Shown piece by piece: positions 1 to 7,173 of a stretch of 64,000 bases of DNA. The translations under genes were made by a program, and so were the position numbers. A model generated the notes under the pieces. That model had not been told where the DNA came from. It saw only the letters and a program-made list of their open reading frames with translations, and ran no database searches. How positions within the stretch are numbered: position 1 is the stretch's first letter; each line of letters opens with the position of its first letter. The stretch is from assembly GCF_004022465.1 (NCBI RefSeq), contig NZ_SAVA01000011.1, positions 1 through 64,000 on the forward strand. The letters run 5' to 3'. This stretch comes from Rhodobacter huangdaonensis. Lineage in GTDB: Bacteria > Pseudomonadota > Alphaproteobacteria > Rhodobacterales > Rhodobacteraceae.

Positions 1-2
1 GC

Positions 3-173
3 CGGATGGAGCGCGAGATGCGCCTCACCATGGCGCGGATGCAGGCGGCGACGGCGCGGGTGGAGGCGCGTGAGCGCGCCCTCGCGCAGGTCGAGCGTAT
101 GCCGAAAGCGCCGGTCGAGCGCGAGCCCGAGGTGATCGAGGCGCCGGAGGCGACGGCGCAGGCTGGTGAGTAG
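3..173 (+). CDS. C-terminal end of a microvirus pilot-like (VP2-type) protein, partial
   Basis: Only the last 56 codons are in the window; the start lies beyond the left edge. The visible part is charged and Ala/Glu/Arg-rich with no Gly or Pro for the first 35 residues, as expected of a long helix or coiled coil, and then turns Pro/Glu-rich before the stop. In Microviridae the gene between the capsid protein and the lysis/replication genes encodes the DNA pilot protein, which is mostly helical. That family role is inferred from position and composition, because too little sequence is present for a motif. The stop at 171-173 lies inside the start of the next gene, which suggests translational coupling. 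Confidence 0.45.
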   Translation, partial: RMEREMRLTMARMQAATARVEARERALAQVERMPKAPVEREPEVIEAPEATAQAGE

Positions 174-492
174 CCGGCGCTATGTGAAGCGGATCTGGCG
201 TGTCCCGAGAGATCGGGGCGCGCTGGAATACCTCGCGACACTCATTGTCAAGATGCTGGTCAAGCACGGCTGGCCGGCGTCGTGGCGTCGCGAGCCCTTC
301 ACTGATGGTTTCGTCGTGGTCAGCCATGACCACGGCGAGGCCTTGCCGCCCGACTTCCTAGAGGCCGTGCAGATCGCGGCGCGGATCGTCGCGAGGACCT
401 ATCGCGTCGAGATTGAGCAGCATGGCTCTTTCGTTGGCCTGCTCTGTGACTATGAGGTCACGGCTGGCGGGCACTTTAAAAAGCTGATGTAA
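166..492 (+). CDS. small microvirus protein of unknown function (108 aa)
   Basis: GTG start overlapping the end of the pilot-like gene by eight bases. The product is basic at the N-terminus and mixed alpha/beta in character, and it contains two histidines in a VSHDHGEALPP segment near residue 55. I see no signal peptide, membrane segment or known fold. Its place between the pilot-like gene and the endolysin, on the same strand with almost no spacing, marks it as a phage gene expressed with them. A role in lysis or capsid assembly is possible, but nothing in the sequence proves it. The start is supported only by the overlap arrangement. Confidence 0.5.
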   Translation: MSSRRYVKRIWRVPRDRGALEYLATLIVKMLVKHGWPASWRREPFTDGFVVVSHDHGEALPPDFLEAVQIAARIVARTYRVEIEQHGSFVGLLCDYEVTAGGHFKKLM

Positions 493-496
493 TCAC

Positions 497-940
497 ATGA
501 TTTTGCAAGGAAAGGCTCGGGCCCCTGTGCGCGAGGTGGTCTTGCATTGCGCGGCGATCAGGACCGGGCAATTCTCGCACATGTCGCCGTTTCAGGTGTT
601 CGCTACGGTTAATCGGTGGCACACCGAGCGGGGTTTTAAGAACGGTTTCGGGTATCACGGGCTGTTCATGCCCGATGGCACCTGGTATTCCGGGCGCCCT
701 CTCACGATGATCGGCGCACATGTCCTTGGGCATAACACCGGCACGCTCGGGTTTCTGCTGATTGAAAGTCAGCAGATCACCCATATTGCGCAGTTCGGCG
801 ACTGGTTCACCTCCGCGCAGGCGCTGGCCGTCAAGGCCAAGCTGCGCGATCTCGACGGCATCGAGAAGGTTTCTGGGCACAATGACTATGCCCCGAAGCT
901 GTGCCCCGGCTTCCATGTGCAATCGGGGGATTGGTTGTGA
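497..940 (+). CDS. phage endolysin, N-acetylmuramoyl-L-alanine amidase (T7 lysozyme type)
   Basis: The 147-aa product has the zinc amidase pattern of T7 lysozyme: His17 in VVLHCAAIR, a central GYHGLFMPDG segment, then His128, Lys134 and Cys136 in GHNDYAPKLCPGF. T7 lysozyme uses His17, His122, Lys128 and Cys130, so the C-terminal spacing (H-x5-K-x-C) is identical. It should cut the amide bond between muramic acid and the stem peptide to release phage. There is no signal peptide, so it would need a membrane hole; the next gene encodes a two-helix membrane protein. Most classical microviruses lyse with small inhibitors of cell-wall synthesis instead, which makes a true amidase notable. The ATG lacks a clear ribosome site; a GTG at 527 is an alternative start. 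Confidence 0.88.
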   Translation: MILQGKARAPVREVVLHCAAIRTGQFSHMSPFQVFATVNRWHTERGFKNGFGYHGLFMPDGTWYSGRPLTMIGAHVLGHNTGTLGFLLIESQQITHIAQFGDWFTSAQALAVKAKLRDLDGIEKVSGHNDYAPKLCPGFHVQSGDWL

Positions 941-1095
941 TGTTTTTCCATGGTGTCGTTGGCTTGCTTGGCGCAGCTTCGTTTCTGTTGTCGTCCCGGG
1001 CATATCAAGGCTTCTGGCGTATCGTCGGCGTGGTTCTCGCCGCGTGCGCCTGTGCTTGGGCCTTGTTGTGCTTTTTGTTGTGGGCGTCGCTGTGA
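940..1095 (+). CDS. small two-helix membrane protein, putative holin
   Basis: The 51-codon reading frame starts in a TGATG overlap with the endolysin stop. The product is almost entirely hydrophobic: a first segment at about residues 2-17, a short polar loop SSRAYQGFWR, then a second segment at about residues 27-50 that is rich in Ala, Cys, Trp and Leu. Small proteins with two membrane helices directly after an endolysin are typically holins. Sequence alone cannot prove pore formation, and no family match is visible. The same frame is open upstream to 901, but the overlap start makes the short version the natural one. Confidence 0.6.
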   Translation: MFFHGVVGLLGAASFLLSSRAYQGFWRIVGVVLAACACAWALLCFLLWASL

Positions 1096-1117
1096 TCTAG
1101 CGCCGACCGCGCGCCCT

Positions 1118-1138
1118 ACCCGCCTGTTTCAGGCGGGT
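1118..1138. terminator. perfect hairpin between lysis genes and rep
   Basis: ACCCGCCTG, a TTT loop and CAGGCGGGT form a perfect 9-bp stem in the 93-base gap between the holin-like gene and rep. No T-run follows on either strand. It could attenuate transcription or act as a processing signal rather than a strong terminator. Confidence 0.4.
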
Positions 1139-1188
1139 GGGGCGGCGCATTACCCTTGTTCCTGTATGCAGTTTAAGAAACTCTGGAC

Positions 1189-2427
1189 ATGTGCACCCGC
1201 CCTATTGAGAAAGACGGAAAGACCTTTGCCTGTCGCACCTGCGACGAATGTATTGCCACTCGCCGGCATGGCTGGGTGGCTCGGGCGATGGCCGAGAAAA
1301 CGGGGCACGCGCATTGCCTCGTGATCGCGTTGACCTACTCGGACGAAACTGAAATCGGGCGGCAGGGCGCGCGGATGTTCGCATATGCGGACGTGCGCGC
1401 CTTTTTCGCGCGTCTGCGCGCTGCCGCTCGTCGGTATGCTGATGCTGAGAGGCTGAACGAGGCGCCGGTTATTCGGTTCCTGTGTGCCGGTGAGCAGGGC
1501 GACCGGAACGGGCGCTGCCACTGGCACATGATCGTGTATAGCAACCTCGATCTGATGAAGCTTGGCACTTTTGAGGGCCGCTTTGGTCGCGTGACCAAGC
1601 GGGCCGATATGATGACGGTCGGCAAGCGTAAGCGCCGCCTGAACTGGTCCCTGTGGCCTTACGGCTTCGTGACCCTGCAAGAGCCTGACCAAGGCGGGAT
1701 GAACTACGTCCTGAGTTACTGTCTTAAAGACCAGTTCACCGGCGAAAAGTCCGAAGGGACCATGCGCGAGGCCAAAGCCGAGCGGTTCGCCACTGGTCTG
1801 TTTCGAATGAGCAAACGCCCGGCCATTGGCGAGGCGTGGCTCTATTCGAAGATGGAAGCGCTTGACGCCAAGGGCGCGGTGCTTCCTGCCGTGGAGCTGA
1901 GGATACCCGATTTTCACGGCTATTACGTCCCGAGCGGTTCCTTTCGTGAGAAAACGCTCTGGGCTCTCGTCGCGCTGAACAGGCGCGTTGTATGGGCCAC
2001 CGGCGCCCCCGCGCCGCAGTGGCCCTCTTTGCTTGCCTCGTGTCGTGAGAACGAGGCAGATTTGGAGATCCTGAATGGCCCACAAACCGACGAAGAAGAC
2101 CCCCTCGAAGTCGAGATTGAGCGGCGGCGCTCTCTCGCGGCCGGCGAAAGCGCGCGGCGTGATTTTGCCCGGCGATGCGGCGCCGCTGTGGCCTGCGATT
2201 GGTGCCTCGGATTCCTTACCGAAGCGGCGCTTGCCGAGCGAGGTATTGAACGCTTCGAGGACGAGGCCGGCGTCTGGCAATATCGCTCGACTCCGGGCCG
2301 AGCGTCACTTGCCGAGCGCCGTGCTGAGCGCGGAAGCGGCATCAATTCCGACTGCCGCGAGCGAGGCACGAAGCTCGCCCGTCTCACCTTCCCGGCGACG
2401 GGAGGAGGTGCGGGACATGCTGGATGA
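1189..2427 (+). CDS. microvirus replication initiator (VP4/gpA-like rolling-circle Rep)
   Basis: The 412-aa product shows the HUH endonuclease plan of Microviridae Rep proteins. An N-terminal cysteine cluster (Cys15, Cys18, Cys21 in CRTCDECIATRR) is typical of gokushovirus-like VP4. The HUH metal motif is HWH at residues 111-113. The two catalytic tyrosines are Tyr173 and Tyr177 in NYVLSYCLK, matching the Y-x3-Y of phiX174 gpA. It should nick the double-strand origin and start rolling-circle replication. The C-terminal third is Arg/Ala-rich and poorly conserved in appearance, and its last 11 bases overlap the next small gene. The ribosome site is weak (GGAC before the ATG). Confidence 0.85.
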   Translation: MCTRPIEKDGKTFACRTCDECIATRRHGWVARAMAEKTGHAHCLVIALTYSDETEIGRQGARMFAYADVRAFFARLRAAARRYADAERLNEAPVIRFLCAGEQGDRNGRCHWHMIVYSNLDLMKLGTFEGRFGRVTKRADMMTVGKRKRRLNWSLWPYGFVTLQEPDQGGMNYVLSYCLKDQFTGEKSEGTMREAKAERFATGLFRMSKRPAIGEAWLYSKMEALDAKGAVLPAVELRIPDFHGYYVPSGSFREKTLWALVALNRRVVWATGAPAPQWPSLLASCRENEADLEILNGPQTDEEDPLEVEIERRRSLAAGESARRDFARRCGAAVACDWCLGFLTEAALAERGIERFEDEAGVWQYRSTPGRASLAERRAERGSGINSDCRERGTKLARLTFPATGGGAGHAG

Positions 2428-2524
2428 CCCGCGAAAGACGGTCTGCAAGGAGCGTCCCAAGGATACCAAATCCAAGGGGGGTGGTTCACGGGCCTTTGTC
2501 CCGTGGTGTGATCGTAAGAAATAA
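2417..2524 (+). CDS. tiny basic microvirus protein (VP5-like, 35 aa)
   Basis: The start is set by an excellent ribosome site, GGAGGAGGTG at 2401-2410, six bases before the ATG. The product is strongly basic and has the order C-K-x-RP, Lys-rich segment, GGGSRAFVPWC. From memory this FVPWC ending recurs in small proteins encoded beside rep in gokushovirus-like genomes, usually called VP5 or DNA-binding protein; the exact role is not established here. The gene overlaps the rep end by 11 bases in another frame. The frame stays open upstream to 2075 inside rep, so a 149-aa overlapping product is formally possible, but the ribosome site favours the short one. Confidence 0.6.
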   Translation: MLDDPRKTVCKERPKDTKSKGGGSRAFVPWCDRKK

Positions 2525-2696
2525 GCCCCCGGCCCCGCTCTTTTCATTAAGGGCTGTAGGGGCCGGGGGCGTGGTTGGAGCTGGCGCAACGCCAGCGTCC
2601 TGTTTGGCCCGGGGCACGGTTCGGCAGGTAGCACGGTGCTTGCTCTCCGTTCGCTCTGCGCGCGCTGCTGAGTGTCCCCGGTGCCGCTTATGCGCA

Positions 2697-2716
2697 GCCC
2701 CCCATGACTGGGGGGC
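2697..2716. repeat. 8-bp perfect hairpin in phage non-coding region
   Basis: GCCCCCCA, TGAC loop, TGGGGGGC. It is one of four successive G/C hairpins in the microvirus non-coding region. Confidence 0.6.
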
Positions 2717-2899
2717 GCAGCGCAAGGGGGGTTGATCCCCCTCCCTCTCGGGAGGGAATGGTGATACTGCATCCCCCGGATGGATCGGCCCTGCAAACGA
2801 TGCAGTTCAACCGGAGGTTGTTTTCACCTCATAATGTGTTGTCATCGTGCGTGTTAACCTGTTCGGTTTATGTTCACGCCAGAATTTGCGCCAAAGGCG

Positions 2900-2929
2900 T
2901 TGACAACCTCACCCCCTTGTGTTTACTAT
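2900..2929 (+). promoter_or_regulatory. sigma-70-like promoter at the microvirus right end
   Basis: TTGACA at 2900-2905, an 18-base spacer and TACTAT at 2924-2929. In the circular phage this would read into the capsid gene. In the integrated form the element is cut off from its target and faces the convergent glycosyltransferase gene. Confidence 0.5.
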
Positions 2930-2950
2930 AAGATGTGCGATTTTCGCACC
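2921..2950. other. candidate Xer/dif-like attachment site at the prophage edge
   Basis: GTTTACTATAA (2921-2931), eight central bases, then ATTTTCGCACC (2940-2950). Each arm matches 8 of 11 positions of the E. coli XerD and XerC half-sites. The centre is 8 rather than 6 bases. Known integrated microviruses use host XerCD at dif, so a site at the prophage edge is expected, but this assignment is by eye only and the matching left copy lies outside the window. Confidence 0.3.
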
Positions 2951-2994
2951 GCGCTTGACCTTCTCTTGCTTATACGAATCGCGATGCCCTTGGG

Positions 2995-3021
2995 CTGATC
3001 TGGCTGACCGCCCCAGATCAG
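2995..3021. terminator. inverted repeat downstream of the glycosyltransferase gene
   Basis: CTGATCTGG (2995-3003), nine-base loop, CCAGATCAG (3013-3021). It lies 16 bases beyond the stop of the minus-strand glycosyltransferase gene and has no T-run. It may end that operon or shield it from phage transcription. Confidence 0.4.
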
Positions 3022-3036
3022 TCGTGCCTGCAGCCT

Positions 3037-4689
3037 TTAGTCCGCCAATCCATATTTCTGCAGAAACAGTGTGCAGCGCTCGACCGTGAGCCTGTTCCAG
3101 CCGAGATCGGTCGCCAGTTCATCTATCGTGCCGCCCGCTGCGCCACGTGCGGTCAGCGCCGCCAGGACGCCTTCCAGCGTTGAGATTTTCTCGGCGGACC
3201 AGCCCAACCTGTCATAGCCGCGCACTTCAAAAATCAGTTTCAGGCGCGCGGCATCGCCGACGGCAACCACCCTGTCATCCGAGCGGTTTGCGAGCACCGT
3301 CGGATAGCTTCCGAAGATATCCATTGGCGCCGTTCCGACGGGATTATGGTGTGAGCCTCTGCCTTCGGGATTGCCCGAGATCAGGCGAATGGACGTCAGC
3401 TCTTCCCAGAAGTCCTGGATCTTCGGGATGATCACGCTCCAATCATACTCGCTTCTGACGCGGCGCATTCCGGCAGCGCCCATGCGCCGGCGCATCTGCG
3501 CGTCGCGGGCCAGCGCAACGAAGGCGGCGGTCATCTGGCGCAGGTCGATCCGGGTCAGCATGGATAGCCGGTTGCCATATTGCGCATAGGAAAACTCGCC
3601 GGACAGGTAGCCTGCGGCCTCTCGCTGGCTGGCGTCGGCTGCCACACTGCGGGTCGGAACCCTGATGCCGACATCGGGCGAAACGGTGTCGCGCATCCCA
3701 TCCCAGTCCGACGCCACCACCGGCAATCCCGCGGCCATTGCCTCGATCGGCGAGAGACCGAAGGTCTCCTGAATATTGTCGATCGGAAAGGCGAAGATAT
3801 CCCCGGCCGACAGCGTCTGCTTGCGGCAGAGCGGGTCGTCGCCGGGAAGATGATGGAAGGAGACCGACGGCATCAGGTTTTGCGCACAATCGTTGAAGAT
3901 TGCCTCGCTGAGGCTGTCGCCGAAGATGCCACAGGCGATGAAATGCAGCCGTTTTTCCTTCCCCAGCTGCTCCTGCGCCTTTTGCAGCGCGATGAACAGG
4001 GGGCCGGGATCGAACTTGCCGTAAGGCAGCAGCCGCGCGACCGTGACCACCGCGATATCGTCGTCACCCCATTTCATCTCTTCGCGCAGGGTCGCCCTGG
4101 CCTGTGCGTCAGCAGTGAAATCGTCGCTGTTGATGCCAAGTGGAATGACCGGCAGTTGCGGGCGGGGCGGAACGTTGCCAAAGCGGTTGCGCAAGAAAGC
4201 CTCGGCGACTTCAATGTTGCGAACCGTCGCGGCACGGACCGCGCGCGAGGTGCAGATCACGCCGTCCCACTCGGCCTGCGGTCCGGCCCGGAGATCGAAA
4301 AAGCCGCGCATGACCAGCTGCGTCGCGGTGGTGTGCGTGAGCCCGCAGATCGAATAGCGATTCATCCCGAACGCCTGGCGCTGCCAACAAAGGTCGGCAA
4401 AGTTCGGAGCAGGAAAATACAGGGTCCCGACCGGTGCAATTCTGGGGGTCTGGCCGTGAAATACGGCGCGGTGAGGCTTCGTGGGCGCGTACCGATCCTT
4501 GACCTCGGCAAAGTCTTTGCTGCCGCCGTGCCCCCGTGTCAGGGATACAAATTCATCCACATCGGCATGGCGGAAGAAGCCCTTGAGGAATGACTCGCCC
4601 GCCATGCGGCGCCCGTTGACCCCGTTCGCGCCGGGATCATAGCTATCGCTAACATACCAAATGGCGGCGTTTCGGCTGGCCTTACTCAA
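3037..4689 (-). CDS. GT4-family glycosyltransferase with C-terminal extension
   Basis: The 550-aa product transfers a sugar from a nucleotide-activated donor, presumably in the cytoplasm. The GT-B signature is clear: VVTVARLLPYGKFDPG in the second Rossmann half, followed by an E-x7-E motif (ETFGLSPIE) and AMAAGLPVVASDWDG. The last about 130 residues lie outside the usual GT4 core and look like a winged-helix module (STLEGVLAALTARG...TIDELATDLGWNRLTVERC), which is unusual. The start overlaps the stop of the upstream sulfotransferase-methyltransferase gene by eight bases, so they are one operon with the RTX-Hint gene. Acceptor unknown; modification of the co-encoded RTX protein or of a surface glycan is inference. 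Confidence 0.75.
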   Translation of the reverse strand: MSKASRNAAIWYVSDSYDPGANGVNGRRMAGESFLKGFFRHADVDEFVSLTRGHGGSKDFAEVKDRYAPTKPHRAVFHGQTPRIAPVGTLYFPAPNFADLCWQRQAFGMNRYSICGLTHTTATQLVMRGFFDLRAGPQAEWDGVICTSRAVRAATVRNIEVAEAFLRNRFGNVPPRPQLPVIPLGINSDDFTADAQARATLREEMKWGDDDIAVVTVARLLPYGKFDPGPLFIALQKAQEQLGKEKRLHFIACGIFGDSLSEAIFNDCAQNLMPSVSFHHLPGDDPLCRKQTLSAGDIFAFPIDNIQETFGLSPIEAMAAGLPVVASDWDGMRDTVSPDVGIRVPTRSVAADASQREAAGYLSGEFSYAQYGNRLSMLTRIDLRQMTAAFVALARDAQMRRRMGAAGMRRVRSEYDWSVIIPKIQDFWEELTSIRLISGNPEGRGSHHNPVGTAPMDIFGSYPTVLANRSDDRVVAVGDAARLKLIFEVRGYDRLGWSAEKISTLEGVLAALTARGAAGGTIDELATDLGWNRLTVERCTLFLQKYGLAD

Positions 4690-6304
4690 TGCGTTCCATC
4701 CATAGCCAGGGAGTTGGTCCCTTGCGCCACTCCCAAAGTGCGGTCAGGCGATCAAGGTCGCTCAGCTCTTCCATCCAGTCGGGCAGCACACCGGCTTCAA
4801 TGCGCCGGGCAAGCTTCGTCACCCGATGGGTGGACGCAAATCGGCTGGCGATCGCATCGGACAGTCCGGGACGATCGCAGTCATGGACCTCGACAAGAAT
4901 ATCGGCGTCACGCAAACCCACCGCCCGGGACGGGTCCAGCAAGCCGTCCTCGGCGCCCTCGATGTCGCAAATCACGACGCTTCTGGCCTTCAGGCAGATG
5001 TCGAAATGCTCATGCCCCCATTCGCCGCCGATCTCGACGCGGTCGAGCACGCCGTTGCGCCGAGCAAGCGCCGCACAGGCCTCGCGCGCGGCCGGGCTGG
5101 CATCGCGTGCGATCACCTTCGCCGCCGGCAACCTCCGCGCCAGACCGACGGCATAATAGCCTTCGGCACAGCCGATATCGATCACCAGGTCATAGGCGCG
5201 CGCGACGATGGTCTCGATGACCGGCGCCAAAGAGGCCTCGTAACAGCCCAGCAGGCGTGGCACGCGTGCGCCTTCGGTCGCGGCAATACCGTAGTCCATT
5301 CCGGCGAAAGGACCGCTCCCGACCACGGCGCCCTGCCGCTGGACCAGGGTGTTCTCGATCACCTGCGCGCGCCATTTCGCCAATAGCCTGTAGGCCCGGG
5401 TCAGAGACCGGATCGACGGCTCCCGCTCAGCCAGTGATCGCAATTGCGATGTCACAGCCTGGGTGAGACCGGAGGCTTGCGCCGATGCCTTCGCGGGCCT
5501 TGCCCCCTGGCCGTCGCGCCGTTGCAAGGGGCCGGTCCCCTGTGCCGCGTCCTTGCGCTGATAGCCCAAGGTCGCTTCCTGTTGCGGGTCAAGCTGGCCC
5601 CACAGGAAATCGCGATCCGCTGCGTCCAACGGCTCATATTCCCCCGCCGCGAACAGCCCTTCGCTCTGGCGCCCGCGGCGCGCGGCGACGGGCTCGAAAT
5701 CCGGGCCTCTCGGCACGCCGAACCGTTCGGAAATAGCCTGAAGGAACCCCTCCGGGTCCTCTGCCACGTCTTCATGCCTGACCAGGATGCAATTGCCGAA
5801 CCGGTGCGGCAAAGACAGGAACCCGGCATTTTTGGCGGTGCGCAGGGCGCAGATATTGGCGAACCTCTCGCCGGTCAGCGGATGGCGGTCCCATTGCAGC
5901 TCGGCCCCGAGGACCGGGTCATCCTCGCCGAGACCGAAATTCGGCTCATCCGCCCGGGATAGCCATTGCGCGCGCAGGAACGCCTGAAAGGGCAGGATGC
6001 GAAGCTGCGGGTCCGCATGCCACGGCCGCCGGTGCATGCTGCGCAGCCAGGCCTCGGGCTCTCGGAACACCCCGATTGCCAGGGTGGTGACCGGCGCGGC
6101 CAGCATCTGCGGGAAGGCGTGTTTCCAGCCGTAGCGAAAGCCGAACCGGCCGATCCGGTCCCCCGGGCTGTCGGCAAACGCCGGAAAGTTTCGCCGGACC
6201 AGCTCCATCGCGTGGTTGGTGCCGGAATTGCGCTCGCCGAATACCATCGCGGCCGACAGATCCGCCGGCGTCGTCCTGATCGCTATGGTGGGGAACCGGC
6301 TCAT
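4682..6304 (-). CDS. sulfotransferase-like / SAM-methyltransferase fusion protein
   Basis: A 540-aa two-domain protein. Residues about 15-250 look like a sulfotransferase: the P-loop-like GERNSGTNHAMELVRRNF near residue 23, then ILVRHEDVAEDPEGFLQAI, which matches the common VRYEDL-x-DP segment that helps bind PAPS. Residues about 300-540 carry a class I methyltransferase motif, LVIDIGCAEGYYAVGLARRL, followed by an acidic VICDIEGAEDG strand like that of FkbM-type enzymes. A linker rich in Gln, Gly and Arg joins them. Sulfation plus methylation suggests decoration of a saccharide. It lies 42 bases after the partner gene and overlaps the glycosyltransferase gene. Substrate not known. Confidence 0.65.
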   Translation of the reverse strand: MSRFPTIAIRTTPADLSAAMVFGERNSGTNHAMELVRRNFPAFADSPGDRIGRFGFRYGWKHAFPQMLAAPVTTLAIGVFREPEAWLRSMHRRPWHADPQLRILPFQAFLRAQWLSRADEPNFGLGEDDPVLGAELQWDRHPLTGERFANICALRTAKNAGFLSLPHRFGNCILVRHEDVAEDPEGFLQAISERFGVPRGPDFEPVAARRGRQSEGLFAAGEYEPLDAADRDFLWGQLDPQQEATLGYQRKDAAQGTGPLQRRDGQGARPAKASAQASGLTQAVTSQLRSLAEREPSIRSLTRAYRLLAKWRAQVIENTLVQRQGAVVGSGPFAGMDYGIAATEGARVPRLLGCYEASLAPVIETIVARAYDLVIDIGCAEGYYAVGLARRLPAAKVIARDASPAAREACAALARRNGVLDRVEIGGEWGHEHFDICLKARSVVICDIEGAEDGLLDPSRAVGLRDADILVEVHDCDRPGLSDAIASRFASTHRVTKLARRIEAGVLPDWMEELSDLDRLTALWEWRKGPTPWLWMERIE

Positions 6305-6346
6305 GCCGGAGCGGGCGCGCGGCCGGGCGCGGCGAAACGTTGCATG

Positions 6347-7135
6347 TCAGGCGCCATCCTGCCCCCGCTCCTTCGGCACCAGAAGCGTCTTGGGGCGCGC
6401 CGCCTCGGCGGCCCGAAACAGGCTGAAGGTCTGGTTGACAGAGGAGGCCACCCCCGCCATCGACGCCATCCAGCGCTCGATCTCGGGGGTGCGCTCCACC
6501 GGCACGACCTGCACCGGACGGTCCGGGCCATCGGCCTCGAACTGGCAATAGAACAGCGGATCGCCCCGCTTCAGGATCAGATCCTTGCCGGTGTCGTGCC
6601 ATTCGAACGCCCACATCAGCGGCCGCAGCCAGGCATGGATCGGAAACCGCCCGCCGAAGATCGTGCCGGGCAGCGGTTCGGAGCGGTAATGCGCAAAGGC
6701 ATCGAGCTGCGTGATGTAGCAGATTTCCTCCGCGACGAAGCAATAGCCCAGGGACAACTGGATCGTCGGCTTGTCCGGGTAGCGCCACTCGCTCTCCTGC
6801 ACCAGGTGCACGACCTGGCCCAGCTTGCCAGCCCGGAGCGTCCCGCGCGGTCCGGCCCGGTTCACCAGCTGCGGCTGCCCCTTGTCGCCGCGGGTGAAAC
6901 CGATGTGGATGTCGTAAGGGCAACGGATCAGGAAGTAGCGGCTTTCGAGCTGCACGACCCCGGGGCACCGCGCCGCCGATTTGGCGTGCGTCTTATTCGT
7001 GCCGCGGAAACTCACGCGTTCGGGCGGAAACATCACGATTGAGGAGGTATCGTGATCCATGAACCAGCCGACCGTCACCGGCCCCGACTTCGGGCTGAAG
7101 TCGGGACGCTGAAGGGTGATCCCAATCTCCATCAT
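6347..7135 (-). CDS. RTX-Hint partner protein of unknown function, copy 1 (262 aa)
   Basis: I do not recognise a named family with certainty. The product is soluble, without signal peptide or membrane helix, and has many aromatic and Cys residues, with conserved blocks SPKSGPVTVGWF, RCPGVVQLESRYF, TIQLSLGYCF, IFGGRFPIHAW and LMWAFEWHDTGKD. All these blocks recur in the copy at 29036-29803, about 70 percent identical by eye. Each copy follows an RTX-Hint gene, so a function tied to that protein (maturation, export or modification) is likely. The start chosen is the first of two ATGs after GGTGGGGGA; the open frame continues upstream into the RTX-Hint stop. Confidence 0.75.
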   Translation of the reverse strand: MMEIGITLQRPDFSPKSGPVTVGWFMDHDTSSIVMFPPERVSFRGTNKTHAKSAARCPGVVQLESRYFLIRCPYDIHIGFTRGDKGQPQLVNRAGPRGTLRAGKLGQVVHLVQESEWRYPDKPTIQLSLGYCFVAEEICYITQLDAFAHYRSEPLPGTIFGGRFPIHAWLRPLMWAFEWHDTGKDLILKRGDPLFYCQFEADGPDRPVQVVPVERTPEIERWMASMAGVASSVNQTFSLFRAAEAARPKTLLVPKERGQDGA

Positions 7136-7173
7136 TCCCCCACCTTCGTCGCGTCCCGGCGCCCAGGTTGCTG

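Larger units (their letters stand above)
2525..3036. other. hairpin-rich non-coding region of the microvirus and its junction with host DNA
   Basis: No gene is supported here. There is a 12-bp perfect stem GCCCCCGGCCCC / GGGGCCGGGGGC (2525-2536 and 2559-2570). Three more follow: GCCCCCCA-TGAC-TGGGGGGC (2697-2716), GGGGG-TTGAT-CCCCC (about 2727-2741) and CCTCCC-TCTC-GGGAGG (about 2742-2757). Circular microvirus genomes carry such folded regions between rep and the capsid gene, where replication, transcription and packaging signals lie. Beyond the promoter and dif-like site at 2900-2950 the sequence probably returns to host DNA; the exact edge is not visible. Confidence 0.6.

Noticed and set aside
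2704..2931. 75-codon open frame in the phage non-coding region
   Set aside because: Lies across hairpins and the promoter, has no ribosome site and no recognisable product.
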